A stretch of DNA of 64,000 bases from Pseudomonas sp. RIT-562 (lineage in GTDB: Bacteria; Pseudomonadota; Gammaproteobacteria; Pseudomonadales; Pseudomonadaceae). Both the position numbers and the translations under genes were made by a program. The stretch spans positions 248,001-312,000 of the forward strand of contig NZ_JAPJIV010000001.1 in the NCBI RefSeq assembly GCF_026241895.1, written 5' to 3'. Under the pieces are notes generated by a model. That model had not been told where the DNA came from. It was given only the letters and a program-made list of their open reading frames with translations, and made no database searches. Shown in pieces: positions 48,691 through 57,455 of this stretch; position 1 is the first letter of the stretch; each line of letters opens with the position of its first letter.

Positions 48691-49650
48691 TTAGTACTTC
48701 TTATCATAACGTTTAAACACGGGTTTCCAAGATGCAGCCTTTGGAAAATCAAACCAGAGTATAGGAAGCGAGTTGTCTGGCGTGTTATGCAAAAATGAAA
48801 TTAATAATTGTCCATCTTTGTAGCCTAATGCATGTAAATCACATTTAACAAGATCTTTACCGTAACCAGTTGCAATCTCTTTTGCTATTCTGAAATCCAG
48901 TTCATCAGGAATAGTGGCAAAGGTACGCGAGTTTTCCGAAAAACATCTGAAAGACTCATCCAACTCATACACGCATGAGGCTCTGGCGCCGAATAGCTTG
49001 GGGTCTTTAGCCGCCCCTAAACCTTTACTTGTTGCAAACAATGAAAAATAATAACTTTCGACACCAGGAAAATGTCCAATTTCTTCAAGTTTTTTTGTCA
49101 GATATGTACTTATCTGGGTTCCAGACCCTAATAAATCATCTATAAACACATATCTTTTTACATCAGGATCTGTTTGAACAATAGTAATTTTATTACCAGG
49201 CAAGCGTGAAACTGAATATATATCGCCTGAATCTATAAATAGATCCTTAGGGAGATCATTTACTTGGCGAAAATAATATAATAAATGAGGCCCACTTTCA
49301 GATGGATTACCCACACCTAAAAAACGAGTTGCGGCTAGCTCCTCAGCAAATTTAGCCTCAATAAAACCTTCATCTAACGTATTATTATTTTCTCTTCTGA
49401 TTTTGGCAATTATGGGATGCCTATAGAGATTCTCATATACAGACTTCAACATTTCCCTAAGTAGGTCCTGACCAAAGAACATTACTTGGGATAGAAGAAA
49501 AAGAGCATGTGACCGTTCTACATCAACTGGATAATATTTACCGGTAAAATTTTGCAGCCACTCTTGCACATCAGGCCATCTCAATCTGTTGTCCCAGGCC
49601 TGGCTGGCTAGAACTTCGATTTTCCTCTTGAGCCTGTCATCAAGTTCCAT
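48691..49650 (-). CDS. Phosphoribosyltransferase-like protein
   Basis: A 319-residue protein. Residues 166-182 read KRYVFIDDLLGSGTQIS, which matches the PRPP-binding loop of type I phosphoribosyltransferases (hydrophobic strand, two acidic residues, then G-S/T-G-T). The N-terminal 120 residues and C-terminal 120 residues are unlike metabolic family members and contain no recognisable base-binding hood. AGGAG lies between the methyltransferase stop and this ATG (9 bp gap). The context with an ORC-like ATPase and a DNA methyltransferase suggests a conflict-system member that modifies or senses a nucleotide, not purine salvage. Confidence 0.75.
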   Translation of the reverse strand: MELDDRLKRKIEVLASQAWDNRLRWPDVQEWLQNFTGKYYPVDVERSHALFLLSQVMFFGQDLLREMLKSVYENLYRHPIIAKIRRENNNTLDEGFIEAKFAEELAATRFLGVGNPSESGPHLLYYFRQVNDLPKDLFIDSGDIYSVSRLPGNKITIVQTDPDVKRYVFIDDLLGSGTQISTYLTKKLEEIGHFPGVESYYFSLFATSKGLGAAKDPKLFGARASCVYELDESFRCFSENSRTFATIPDELDFRIAKEIATGYGKDLVKCDLHALGYKDGQLLISFLHNTPDNSLPILWFDFPKAASWKPVFKRYDKKY

Positions 49651-49659
49651 TGAAACTCC

Positions 49660-51000
49660 TTAGCTCGGTTTTCTAAACACTAAAACCCATTCTCGGGTAA
49701 TTAAGCTTGCACTCCTATTGCGCTTTGTCATCAACCCTCTTGACTTAATCGAATCAATCAACTTCAATTCAACCTCTAGTCCTTGTGCCACACATATCTC
49801 TTGAAGATACTCGGAAGATTTAAATTCCTTTCCACATACTTCGTTATTCCCGATAACCAAAATCAAGCGCCCACCTTTTCTTAACACTCTCACCGCTTCA
49901 GTTAGCGCCTGCCTCATTTCAAGCAAATATAAAGCAGCAATTGCCGAGCGAAGAGGGTTAATTACATATATATCCGATAGTACGGAGTCGGCATCAGGAA
50001 TGCCCGTAGATATTATGTTGGTATATTGGCTTTTAGGCAGGTGTTCACGTCCAATGTTGAGGTCTTCCAAGGCCCGGAGTTGAGTCGATTCGATCAACCC
50101 CAGCCACCCCAAGTTTAAGCTAGATGCGCGGATGTATTTTTGTGCGCCAGCATAAGGAGGAGATGTGATAATTAAACCAATACTTTCGGATGGCAAGACT
50201 TCATTGCCACTACATTTTAGATTCCTAGCATCAGTACCAATGCATGTCACAGGTGGAAGATTATTATTTAGCTCCTGCATCTTAGACATTCTTTTGACGT
50301 TACTATAGAACTGATCAACAAAAGCATCTAAAACACTAATTTTCTTTACCACTCGTGCGCCGTCATAAGGCTTGAGTTTAACAGGTACAGATAATCGAGG
50401 ATCTGCCAAGCTTACTTTTCTAATAATGGCAGAAAATGTTGCGAGACAAAAATTACGCACACACAACTCTTCCTCTGCTTCAACGGCAGATTTCAATCGG
50501 CATAAGTCGCGAATGGTCCTAGGCTCAAACCAGTGATCTATATTAACCACATCTGGAGCTGTCTTGGACCTGCTCAACTTAAATCGGGCCATAACCCTGT
50601 CATATGCGAGCATTAGCGTTTCGCTATTTAGCGATTTGGTTTTCACGCTAGAAATAAGTCTGGCAAGGGGGTTGGAGTCAGAATAGACAGCAGTGTGCCC
50701 AGCCAACGCAGCTTCCAAAACCACCGTACCAGTCCCACCGAATGGATCCAGAACGATGTCGTCTTTTTTTGAGACATTACTAGCTGCTAGAAAAAAATGG
50801 GCTATATGTGGAAGTAATTTAGCTGGATACGAATGCAGGTAATGCGTTGCCCGCTCTCCTACCTTCATCCAAGGCACCAGTTCTCTAAACGAAACCTCTT
50901 GCGCTTGACCGCTTACCCTGTAGGCATTCCTAAGCCTCTCGACCTCTTGCGCGGTATCGAAAGGGAAAGCCAAATTCGGTGAGGGCACACGTATAGTCAT
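49660..51000 (-). CDS. DNA methyltransferase (N6-adenine/N4-cytosine type)
   Basis: A 446-residue amino-methyltransferase. The SAM motif is VLDPFGGTGTVVLEAALAG (from about residue 83) and the catalytic motif IV is ITSPPYAGAQKY (around 276-287). The region HYLHSYPAKLLPHIAHFFL before motif I is typical of site-specific DNA methylases. No restriction endonuclease is adjacent; a PRTase-like gene and an ATPase gene follow. I use the ATG at 51000; a GTG at 51015 in frame is an alternative. A LexA-box-like site is 64 bp upstream. First gene of the second half of the island block. Confidence 0.82.
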   Translation of the reverse strand: MTIRVPSPNLAFPFDTAQEVERLRNAYRVSGQAQEVSFRELVPWMKVGERATHYLHSYPAKLLPHIAHFFLAASNVSKKDDIVLDPFGGTGTVVLEAALAGHTAVYSDSNPLARLISSVKTKSLNSETLMLAYDRVMARFKLSRSKTAPDVVNIDHWFEPRTIRDLCRLKSAVEAEEELCVRNFCLATFSAIIRKVSLADPRLSVPVKLKPYDGARVVKKISVLDAFVDQFYSNVKRMSKMQELNNNLPPVTCIGTDARNLKCSGNEVLPSESIGLIITSPPYAGAQKYIRASSLNLGWLGLIESTQLRALEDLNIGREHLPKSQYTNIISTGIPDADSVLSDIYVINPLRSAIAALYLLEMRQALTEAVRVLRKGGRLILVIGNNEVCGKEFKSSEYLQEICVAQGLEVELKLIDSIKSRGLMTKRNRSASLITREWVLVFRKPS

Positions 51001-51063
51001 TTTTTTGAAGAGCACGACGTAGATAGATTTGAGAACTTTGAGGTAACCAAAGAACCTGTAATA

Positions 51064-51079
51064 CTGTACAAGTTAACAG
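51064..51079. promoter_or_regulatory. Putative LexA (SOS) box upstream of the methyltransferase operon
   Basis: CTGTACAAGTTAACAG has the full outer arms of the gamma-proteobacterial LexA box (CTGT-N8-ACAG), preceded by TA on the left. It is in the 94-bp gap between the ThiL-like gene and the methyltransferase gene. It would make the MTase-PRTase-ATPase genes damage-inducible. No experimental basis; a 16-bp site can occur by chance. Confidence 0.5.
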
Positions 51080-51109
51080 AAACCCGCACCTGATTCACCA
51101 ACGCTTTCG

Positions 51110-52165
51110 CTAAGCAAAGATTGGCGTCCTCATGAAGACGTCGACCAAATCTTCTACGCTTTCGATTGAGTTGTACCCTTGCTGGAAATTTTGATTTAAA
51201 CGACCAGGTAATAGCTTTCGACCATCATCAACCATTACCTCGCCGCTCCCCGTGAAGGCATGTCCGAGATAGGTCACAGTAAATTCTCTTAGCTGCTCCT
51301 CGAAAATCACTTCATGATCTTTCGGAACCAAGCAGGCTAGCTGCCAATCTCCGAAGTTAAAACAAGCATTTTCAATTAGCATGCTCTGAGAGTTTAGGAT
51401 ATTCACAAACTCGCCGGGCAAATTCCACTTAATGTCGCGCTCTAAAATAACATCTAGGTTATTAGTTGAGCCTAGTTGATAAATCGCGTTTGCTGCGCCA
51501 TCGGAGCAATCCATACAAGCCACTTCAAACGGAAGGTAGCTAAGCCGTTGCCCAGCCTCTACCTGGGGAACCGGAAAGCAAAGTGATCGATCCAAATGTC
51601 GCTGGAGCGACTCAGGCACTGACTGCCAAGCGAAGTGATTTGCTACAACTGACGTCCAGAAGCCTCCAGTCTTACCAATCAAATAGACAGAAAATTCAGT
51701 GCCATTGATCGAGCGTGTGACACTTCGGCAAGCGGGGCTCCCGATGATCGTACCTGTCGCGGAGAAGCGTCTGGCACTTTTTACGTTCCCACCAAATAAC
51801 CTGGCATTCGCATTCGTCAGGGACTCCATCAGTCCACGCTGAAACCCTCGCACGAAGGATACTGGAGTCGTATCAGGCATCTCCAACGAAACGAGCATAC
51901 CCAATGGCTTCCCGCCAGAAGAGGCAATATCTGACAGATTTATAGCGGCGGTGTAGCATCCCCAGACTTCTGGCGTAGCTTTCCCAAACCAGTTTGCAAC
52001 GGGGGTAGGGCAAGGGTCCATTGACCATAGGAGGCGGCTGTTCCCTATATCCAAATGTGCACAGTCGTCGCCAGGCAACGCCGATGAGGAGACATCAGGC
52101 AGAATGACCTCTTTTAAAAGCTTTAACTCGCCAAGATCGCCAACGGTCAGTTCGGGCTGTTCCAT
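51110..52165 (-). CDS. ThiL/AIR-synthase-superfamily protein
   Basis: A 351-residue protein with the layout of thiamine-monophosphate kinase: GDLGELKLL near the N-terminus, PGDDCAHL (31-38), a metal-binding MDP at 49-51, AAINLSDIASSGGKPLGM (73-90), FGGN (124-127) and MDCSDG (218-223). These match the ATP and Mg sites of ThiL. It is probably an ATP-using phosphotransferase or ligase, but thiamine genes are elsewhere in the window and the neighbours are a HIT protein and a kinase, so the substrate is likely different. It overlaps the APH-like gene by 19 bp. Confidence 0.75.
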   Translation of the reverse strand: MEQPELTVGDLGELKLLKEVILPDVSSSALPGDDCAHLDIGNSRLLWSMDPCPTPVANWFGKATPEVWGCYTAAINLSDIASSGGKPLGMLVSLEMPDTTPVSFVRGFQRGLMESLTNANARLFGGNVKSARRFSATGTIIGSPACRSVTRSINGTEFSVYLIGKTGGFWTSVVANHFAWQSVPESLQRHLDRSLCFPVPQVEAGQRLSYLPFEVACMDCSDGAANAIYQLGSTNNLDVILERDIKWNLPGEFVNILNSQSMLIENACFNFGDWQLACLVPKDHEVIFEEQLREFTVTYLGHAFTGSGEVMVDDGRKLLPGRLNQNFQQGYNSIESVEDLVDVFMRTPIFA

Positions 52166-53409
52166 ATCTGGTCACCTATCTTATTGAGAGCTATAAGTGT
52201 CCAGATCATGTCCATCTCCGGCATTGCGCTCAGCCCTAGGACTACTAAAAAAAGGCCCGCAAAATAGTGCTGCTCAACGGAGTATTTATCTGAACCCGCT
52301 AAACTGGTGTATAGATCTAAAGCGACTCTGGCTTGTTTACGGATCTGCGATACGCAGACATAAACGCGACGCACGGCTTCGATCTGGTCTTGCCGCAAAT
52401 GCTGCTCAATCTTTTCCGATTCTTTGTACTCTTCAAATCCAGGTAACCACATGCCCTTTGTGCACATGTAGCGTTCAAAGCTTTCAAAATACTCAACCGA
52501 GATATGCTGATTCTTATCAGCATCTGGCCTGTTTTCTTTTAACAGCTCTTTGAACAACTGGTATTTAATCGTAGCTTCCATCAGTACGAAATCTTTCGCC
52601 GGGTGACCGTCATGCACCCAGCCGAAGTCAATCAACTCAGTTTCATTAGCATTGAAACTATTGACCATTAAGTTCCTGGCGTGCAGATCTCCATGCACCA
52701 GATAAGGGAGAACCTGATGATCAAAATCCGTCACCATTCTTTCGTAATGACTTTTTACCCCTTGAGCTAGCAGACTTAACCCTTGGTTGTTGCCACCGGA
52801 GCAAACAATTGCGTCTAGACGCTCAAGCGGTTGATTTTTTCGTTTAACATACCAGTCGTAATCACTGATAAAACTCTTTCTCTCACCCTCACCATTCGGT
52901 TGATTACCAACCCTGCTCAGTATCGAACTGAGTGCGCTCGCACATTCCTCGTCCGACTTCGCGAGATCTAAGAAGAAGACTCTGTATTCACAATGGTTTG
53001 GAACTTTTGCCAGCTCGCAAACTATCACTCCTACGTTATTATCATCATCAACCTCATACTCAACATCAGAACACATGCCTGCTCTTTTCGCACGCAACGA
53101 GCTGATGTATTCCTCCATAGTTGATTTAACATCTTGAAACTTTGCCACAAAGCGACTGGGCTGTTGCTGGCCTTGATGATAAATATCCAAATAGAATACT
53201 TCGCTACCGCTATTACCTGCGCGAGGAACAGGGTACAGCTCAAAACTACGTAACTCGAAAGCGCCTACGTTCTTTATTTTATGTTTTTGAGCATAAGCGT
53301 TTGCCAAGGATCGGCGTATAGCCAACGCTTTGTTGTGCTTGATTGTGTTTCTATCAAAACGATACTCAAATATTATTGGACAAACATCGTCGATACTTGC
53401 TTCGGCCAT
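52147..53409 (-). CDS. APH-like (aminoglycoside/choline kinase fold) phosphotransferase
   Basis: A 420-residue protein. Its kinase core has the Brenner motif LVHGDLHARNLM (about residues 235-246) and the metal-binding IDFGWVHDGHPAKDF. A variable N-terminal lobe (residues 1-130) includes FVAKFQDVKS, the likely ATP-binding lysine strand. A helical C-terminal extension follows. The ATG overlaps the HIT stop by one base (TAATG). Antibiotic resistance is possible for the family. The tight coupling to HIT and ThiL-like genes argues for a dedicated small-molecule pathway or signalling role. Confidence 0.75.
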   Translation of the reverse strand: MAEASIDDVCPIIFEYRFDRNTIKHNKALAIRRSLANAYAQKHKIKNVGAFELRSFELYPVPRAGNSGSEVFYLDIYHQGQQQPSRFVAKFQDVKSTMEEYISSLRAKRAGMCSDVEYEVDDDNNVGVIVCELAKVPNHCEYRVFFLDLAKSDEECASALSSILSRVGNQPNGEGERKSFISDYDWYVKRKNQPLERLDAIVCSGGNNQGLSLLAQGVKSHYERMVTDFDHQVLPYLVHGDLHARNLMVNSFNANETELIDFGWVHDGHPAKDFVLMEATIKYQLFKELLKENRPDADKNQHISVEYFESFERYMCTKGMWLPGFEEYKESEKIEQHLRQDQIEAVRRVYVCVSQIRKQARVALDLYTSLAGSDKYSVEQHYFAGLFLVVLGLSAMPEMDMIWTLIALNKIGDQIWNSPN

Positions 53410-54044
53410 TATGCTAGCTTCCTGCTCAATAGCTCAATCATTCCCTGTTCCGGACCTGCTTCCCTCCAGTCCCAAACTGGACAACCTAGCACTGAGGCAA
53501 CTTTTCGACGAATAGTTTGGCTTGGGAGAGGAACATCTAACTTTTCAGCGCCAAATCCAAACTGTTCAGCCCCGATTAGAGCGTATGGCATGACACCATC
53601 AATAGTAGAGTATGCATCGATCAAACTCTTGAAAAGTGTTGGATCAGAACCTGAAACAGAACCAACTTTCACGCTACCGGCCTGCGGGACCAAATGCAAA
53701 TGGGCATGGTATATTCCACAGCCGCCATGGTCAGCAGTGATCGCTCCGTGCTCAAAATAAAGCGTGTCATCCGATTTAACATCTAGCAACTCGTGGACAT
53801 CCGCTATGACACGCCTCAACTGAATAGCCAGATCCGGCAACGAGTTGAAAGCTTGTGCGAAATTCGAGTAGTGAACTTTCGTAACGACCAAAGAATGCCC
53901 CGGAGTTAACTGGCCGATGCATGGGAACACAACAAGATCGTCTGTTTCAGCGATCACTCGACTACTGAACTCTGGATATAACCTAGCAAAGTTAGTATCC
54001 CTACGCCCGATTAGCTCTCGACAAAACACACAATTATCTTTCAT
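53409..54044 (-). CDS. HIT-family nucleotide hydrolase/transferase
   Basis: A 211-residue HIT protein. The histidine triad is IYHAHLHLVP with His113, His115 and His117. A Cys-x2-Cys (CVFC, residues 5-8) at the N-terminus suggests a zinc site. The domain fills residues 1-125; the C-terminal 85 residues are family-specific. HIT enzymes bind nucleotides and cleave phosphoanhydride or phosphoramidate bonds, or transfer nucleotidyl groups. AGGGAG precedes the ATG. It is the first gene after the replacement thyA (44 bp gap) and starts the HIT-APH-ThiL trio. Confidence 0.82.
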   Translation of the reverse strand: MKDNCVFCRELIGRRDTNFARLYPEFSSRVIAETDDLVVFPCIGQLTPGHSLVVTKVHYSNFAQAFNSLPDLAIQLRRVIADVHELLDVKSDDTLYFEHGAITADHGGCGIYHAHLHLVPQAGSVKVGSVSGSDPTLFKSLIDAYSTIDGVMPYALIGAEQFGFGAEKLDVPLPSQTIRRKVASVLGCPVWDWREAGPEQGMIELLSRKLA

Positions 54045-54088
54045 AACTCTCCCTGAGACTCGCTATAACACACCACAAACTAAAGCTC

Positions 54089-54922
54089 TCAAATAGCAAC
54101 TGGAGCCTTGATACTCGGATCAGCCTCATACCCTACTATTTCAAAATCTTCAAACTTGTAATCATATATACTACTTGGCTTTCTATTAATTATTAATTGC
54201 GGTAGCTTTTTCGGTGTGCGCATCAGTTGCGTATCAATTTGATTCCTATGATTTGCATAGGCATGGGCATCCCCAAGAGTCACAATTATCTCATGAGGAA
54301 TCAAATCACATTGCTGAGCTAGCATGTGAGTCAGTAGTGCCAGAGCGGCAGTATTATATGGAAGGCCGAGGAAGACGTCCGAGCTACGGATATAGAGCTG
54401 CATGGAGAGCTTCCCATCAGCCACAAATGCTTGGTAAAGCAAATGACAAACCGCCAGTGCCTGTTTTCCATTTTTCACGTTTTCCTGAGGTGATAATTTC
54501 TCATCAGGAAGATATTCGACGTTCCAACCATGAAATAGAATGCGTCGGCTGTTCGGGTTGTTCTTCAAACAGTCAACCATGTAGTCAATCTGGTTGATCT
54601 TACCGCCATCCTTCGTGGGCCAGCCGGTCCACTGCGCACCGTAGACTGGTCCGAGATCGCCCTCTTCGGTAGCCCATTCATCCCAGATTGTCACACCATT
54701 TTCATTGAGCCATTTCGTGTTCGTGTTGCCGCTCAGCATCCAGATCAATTCATTGGCGATGCTTTTGAAATGGAGTTTCTTGGTGGTCAGCAGTGGAAAT
54801 CCGTCAGCAAGATTGTGCCGGAACTGCCTACCAAATACCGCAGTAGTGCCAGTCCCCGTACGATCCCCTTTCTCAGAGCCATTTTCGATGACGTCTCTTA
54901 GAAGCTCAAGATATTGCTTCAT
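54089..54922 (-). CDS. thyA: Replacement thymidylate synthase carried by the island
   Basis: A complete 277-residue ThyA, which methylates dUMP to dTMP using methylene-tetrahydrofolate. Signatures include [25 protein letters not shown], the catalytic Cys in [25 protein letters not shown] and [10 protein letters not shown], and it ends KAPVAI. It is closer to the E. coli-type enzyme than to the native Pseudomonas gene next to it, and its DNA is AT-richer. The ATG overlaps the stop of the truncated native copy (ATGA) and is preceded by AAGGGG. It most likely restores thymidylate synthesis lost by the insertion. Confidence 0.93.
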   Translation of the reverse strand: MKQYLELLRDVIENGSEKGDRTGTGTTAVFGRQFRHNLADGFPLLTTKKLHFKSIANELIWMLSGNTNTKWLNENGVTIWDEWATEEGDLGPVYGAQWTGWPTKDGGKINQIDYMVDCLKNNPNSRRILFHGWNVEYLPDEKLSPQENVKNGKQALAVCHLLYQAFVADGKLSMQLYIRSSDVFLGLPYNTAALALLTHMLAQQCDLIPHEIIVTLGDAHAYANHRNQIDTQLMRTPKKLPQLIINRKPSSIYDYKFEDFEIVGYEADPSIKAPVAI

Positions 54923-55587
54923 GCTAGGAACACCCCTTGCTCGGTAGCAGACGCCAAGACGGAATCTTGCTGATATTTTTTGATAGTGGTGATAGCGCTG
55001 TCCGCAAAATGGCACGGCGGCAGGGCCATTTCATCAAGCTGCGCGACGTTCCAGCCGTGGAACAGGATGCGCCGGCTGCCTGGGTCCTTGATGATGGTGT
55101 CGACACACTGGCGAATCTGGTCGATTGCCTTGTACAGCACCACATACGCCTGGCCGTCTTCCTCGCCTTCGGCAATCTTGCGGTAGCCCTGGCTCAGGGT
55201 CTGCTCGATCGCAGCCTGATTGCTGAGCGGGATCTGCTTGTACGCTGGCCATTTGCGCCACTGCACGCCGTAAATTTCGCCGAGATCGTCTTCGCCCTGG
55301 CGGAACGGGTTCGCCAGCCACTGGGCATTTTCGTTGGCGTTCTGGTCCCAGACCTTGCAGCCCAGCGCGCGGAATTCGGCGGCGTTGTTAACGCCACGCA
55401 AGAAACCGCACATCTCGCCGATGGCCGACTTGAAAGCCATCTTGCGGGTGGTGATCGCCGGAAAACCTTCCTGCAGGTCGTAACGCAGCATCGCTCCGGG
55501 AAAGCTGATGGTGTTCACGCCGGTGCGGTTGGCCTGCTTGGTGCCGTTCTTGATGACGTGGGCGACCAGTTCGAGATATTGCTTCAT
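54919..55587 (-). pseudogene. thyA: Native thymidylate synthase, 3'-truncated by the island
   Basis: Residues 1-193 are a normal Pseudomonas-type ThyA ([35 protein letters not shown]). They are encoded in high-GC host-style DNA with the usual place after lgt. Directly after the catalytic Cys-His of PPCH, at about base 55009, the sequence changes to unrelated AT-richer DNA. The frame then reads 29 foreign residues ([11 protein letters not shown] and on) before TGA. The missing half contains the dUMP-binding and GDAH regions, so the product cannot be active. The other half of the gene was not found in the window. Confidence 0.92.
54922..54934. repeat. Right copy of 13-bp direct repeat flanking the island gene block
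   Basis: TGCTAGGAACACC is identical to 45608-45620. It sits at the translation start of the replacement thyA, inside the foreign DNA and 75 bp from the junction with native thyA. Confidence 0.55.
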
Positions 55588-55649
55588 GAGTTACCTGTTT
55601 CCTTGAACCCGGAACCTGCGCCCCGGGGTTCGAATTTAGCGTCTGTGTC

Positions 55650-56456
55650 TTAGATCGCGGCTGCCGGAGCGGCCGGGGCGCGGTGATACGCCAGCCAGAT
55701 CAGGAACAACCCGCCGACGATCATCGGTACGCACAGCACCTGACCCATGGTCAGCCAGTTCCAGGCCAGATAGCCCAGTTGCGCGTCTGGTACGCGGACG
55801 AATTCAACGATGAAACGGAAGATGCCGTAGAACAGCGCGAACATCCCGGACACCGCCATGGTCGGCCGCGGCTTGCGGGAAAAAATCCACAGGATCGCAA
55901 ACAGCGCCACGCCTTCCAGCGCGAACTGGTACAGCTGCGACGGGTGACGCGCCAGTTGCGCCGGGTCGGTGGGGAACACCATCGCCCACGGCACGTCAGT
56001 GGCCTTGCCCCACAACTCGGCATTGATGAAGTTGCCGATACGCCCGGCACCCAGGCCGATCGGCACCATCGGGGCGACGAAATCCATCAGCTGGAAGAAC
56101 GACTTGTTGTTCTTCTTACCGAACCACAAAGCGGCCAGCATCACGCCGATAAAACCGCCATGGAACGACATGCCGCCCTTCCACACCTCGAAAATCAGCG
56201 TCGGGTTGGCCAGATAAGCATTCAGATCGTAAAACAGAACATAGCCCAGGCGACCGCCAACGATCACGCCCATCGACATCCAGAACACCATGTCGGAGAG
56301 TTTCTCCTTGGTCCAGGTCGGGTCGAAGCGGTTCAGCCGGCGCGACGCCAGCCACCAAGCGCCGCCGATGCCGATCAGGTACATCAGGCCGTACCAGTGG
56401 ATTTTCAGCGGGCCGATGGCCAGGGCCACCGGGTCGATCTGCGGGTAAGGCAGCAT
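55650..56456 (-). CDS. lgt: Prolipoprotein diacylglyceryl transferase Lgt
   Basis: A 268-residue inner-membrane enzyme with seven helices that attaches diacylglycerol to the lipobox cysteine of prolipoproteins. Signatures are [24 protein letters not shown] and the essential [13 protein letters not shown] segment. It lies directly upstream of native thyA on the same strand, the normal lgt-thyA arrangement. Its transcript can therefore read into the island genes. Confidence 0.96.
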   Translation of the reverse strand: MLPYPQIDPVALAIGPLKIHWYGLMYLIGIGGAWWLASRRLNRFDPTWTKEKLSDMVFWMSMGVIVGGRLGYVLFYDLNAYLANPTLIFEVWKGGMSFHGGFIGVMLAALWFGKKNNKSFFQLMDFVAPMVPIGLGAGRIGNFINAELWGKATDVPWAMVFPTDPAQLARHPSQLYQFALEGVALFAILWIFSRKPRPTMAVSGMFALFYGIFRFIVEFVRVPDAQLGYLAWNWLTMGQVLCVPMIVGGLFLIWLAYHRAPAAPAAAI

Positions 56457-56539
56457 TGCGACTCCTCGTTAGAGTTGAAACTTTCAAAATTCCCGGGCGA
56501 CGCTGTCACGCCAGGATTAAGCCAACATTGCGCAGCGCG

Positions 56540-57322
56540 TCAAAGCAGAAAGCTCAGCCCAACGCAGAACAGCAAAGCGGCAAACAGTCTTTTCAGTAAC
56601 TTGGGCGACAGCCGGTGGGCCAGCCGCGCCCCGACCCGGGCGAAGAACATGCTGGTCAGGGCAATACCCAGCAACGCCGGCAAGTAAATAAAACCGAGAC
56701 TATGGGCTGGCAACAACGGATCGTGCCACCCCAGAATCATGAAACTTAATGCACTGGCCAACGCGATCGGCAGGCCGCACGCCGACGAGGTGGCCACCGC
56801 CTGCTGCATCGGTACGCTGCGCCAAGTCAGGAACGGCACGGTCAGCGAGCCACCGCCTATGCCGAAAATCGCCGAGGCCCAGCCGATCACGCTACCCGCC
56901 AGGGTCAGACCAACTTTGCCTGGAACCGTCCGGCTGGCTTTGGGTTTGACGTCCAGGGCCAGCTGTACAGCGATGACCAAGGCAAATACGCCGATGATCT
57001 TCTGCAGGTTCGGCCCGGAGATCGCTTCAGCCGTCAGCGCGCCGAAGCCGGCACCCAGCAGAATGCCCACGGTCATCCACGCAAAGATCGGCCAACGCAC
57101 GGCGCCGCGGCGATGATGCTCGCGAACCGCATTGATCGAAGTAAAGATGATCGTCGCCAGGGAAGTCCCCACCGCCAGGTGAGTCAGGATCGACGAGTCG
57201 AACCCCTGCAAGGTGAAACTGAACACTAGCACCGGGACGATAATGATCCCACCACCCACCCCGAACAGCCCGGCCAGCACGCCCGCACAGGCACCCAGCG
57301 CCAGATAGAGCAGAATTTCCAT
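56540..57322 (-). CDS. TauE/SafE-family membrane permease
   Basis: A 260-residue protein with about eight helices and the family glycine motif GLFGVGGGIIIVPVL near the N-terminus, repeated as FGIGGGSLTVPFL in the second half. TauE/SafE proteins export sulfite or organosulfur anions; the substrate here is unknown. I chose the ATG at 57322 because AGGG has good spacing there; the ATG two codons earlier is too close. Confidence 0.85.
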   Translation of the reverse strand: MEILLYLALGACAGVLAGLFGVGGGIIIVPVLVFSFTLQGFDSSILTHLAVGTSLATIIFTSINAVREHHRRGAVRWPIFAWMTVGILLGAGFGALTAEAISGPNLQKIIGVFALVIAVQLALDVKPKASRTVPGKVGLTLAGSVIGWASAIFGIGGGSLTVPFLTWRSVPMQQAVATSSACGLPIALASALSFMILGWHDPLLPAHSLGFIYLPALLGIALTSMFFARVGARLAHRLSPKLLKRLFAALLFCVGLSFLL

Positions 57323-57455
57323 GGCCATATCCCTAGCATCGTGAAATCAGGAGCGGCATGGTAACGGATGCGGGGGCAAAGGCTCCACTGTGCAAGGCGA
57401 TGGATCGACGGACGATGACTGCGTAGAGTGGGAAAAAAACGCACAGGATCACCTT

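Noticed and set aside
51110..52165. Authentic thiamine-monophosphate kinase ThiL
   Set aside because: The fold motifs match, but the gene lies in an AT-rich island between a kinase and a methyltransferase. A housekeeping thiL would be expected with nus/rib genes in the core genome, so only superfamily membership is claimed.
52147..53409. Aminoglycoside resistance gene
   Set aside because: It has the APH fold, but the size, N-terminal lobe and coupling to HIT and ThiL-like genes do not fit known resistance enzymes.
54935..55008. Transposon end (GCGGACA near the thyA junction resembles some Tn7-like termini)
   Set aside because: There is only a short match, with no terminal inverted repeat at the other edge, no target duplication and no transposase gene.
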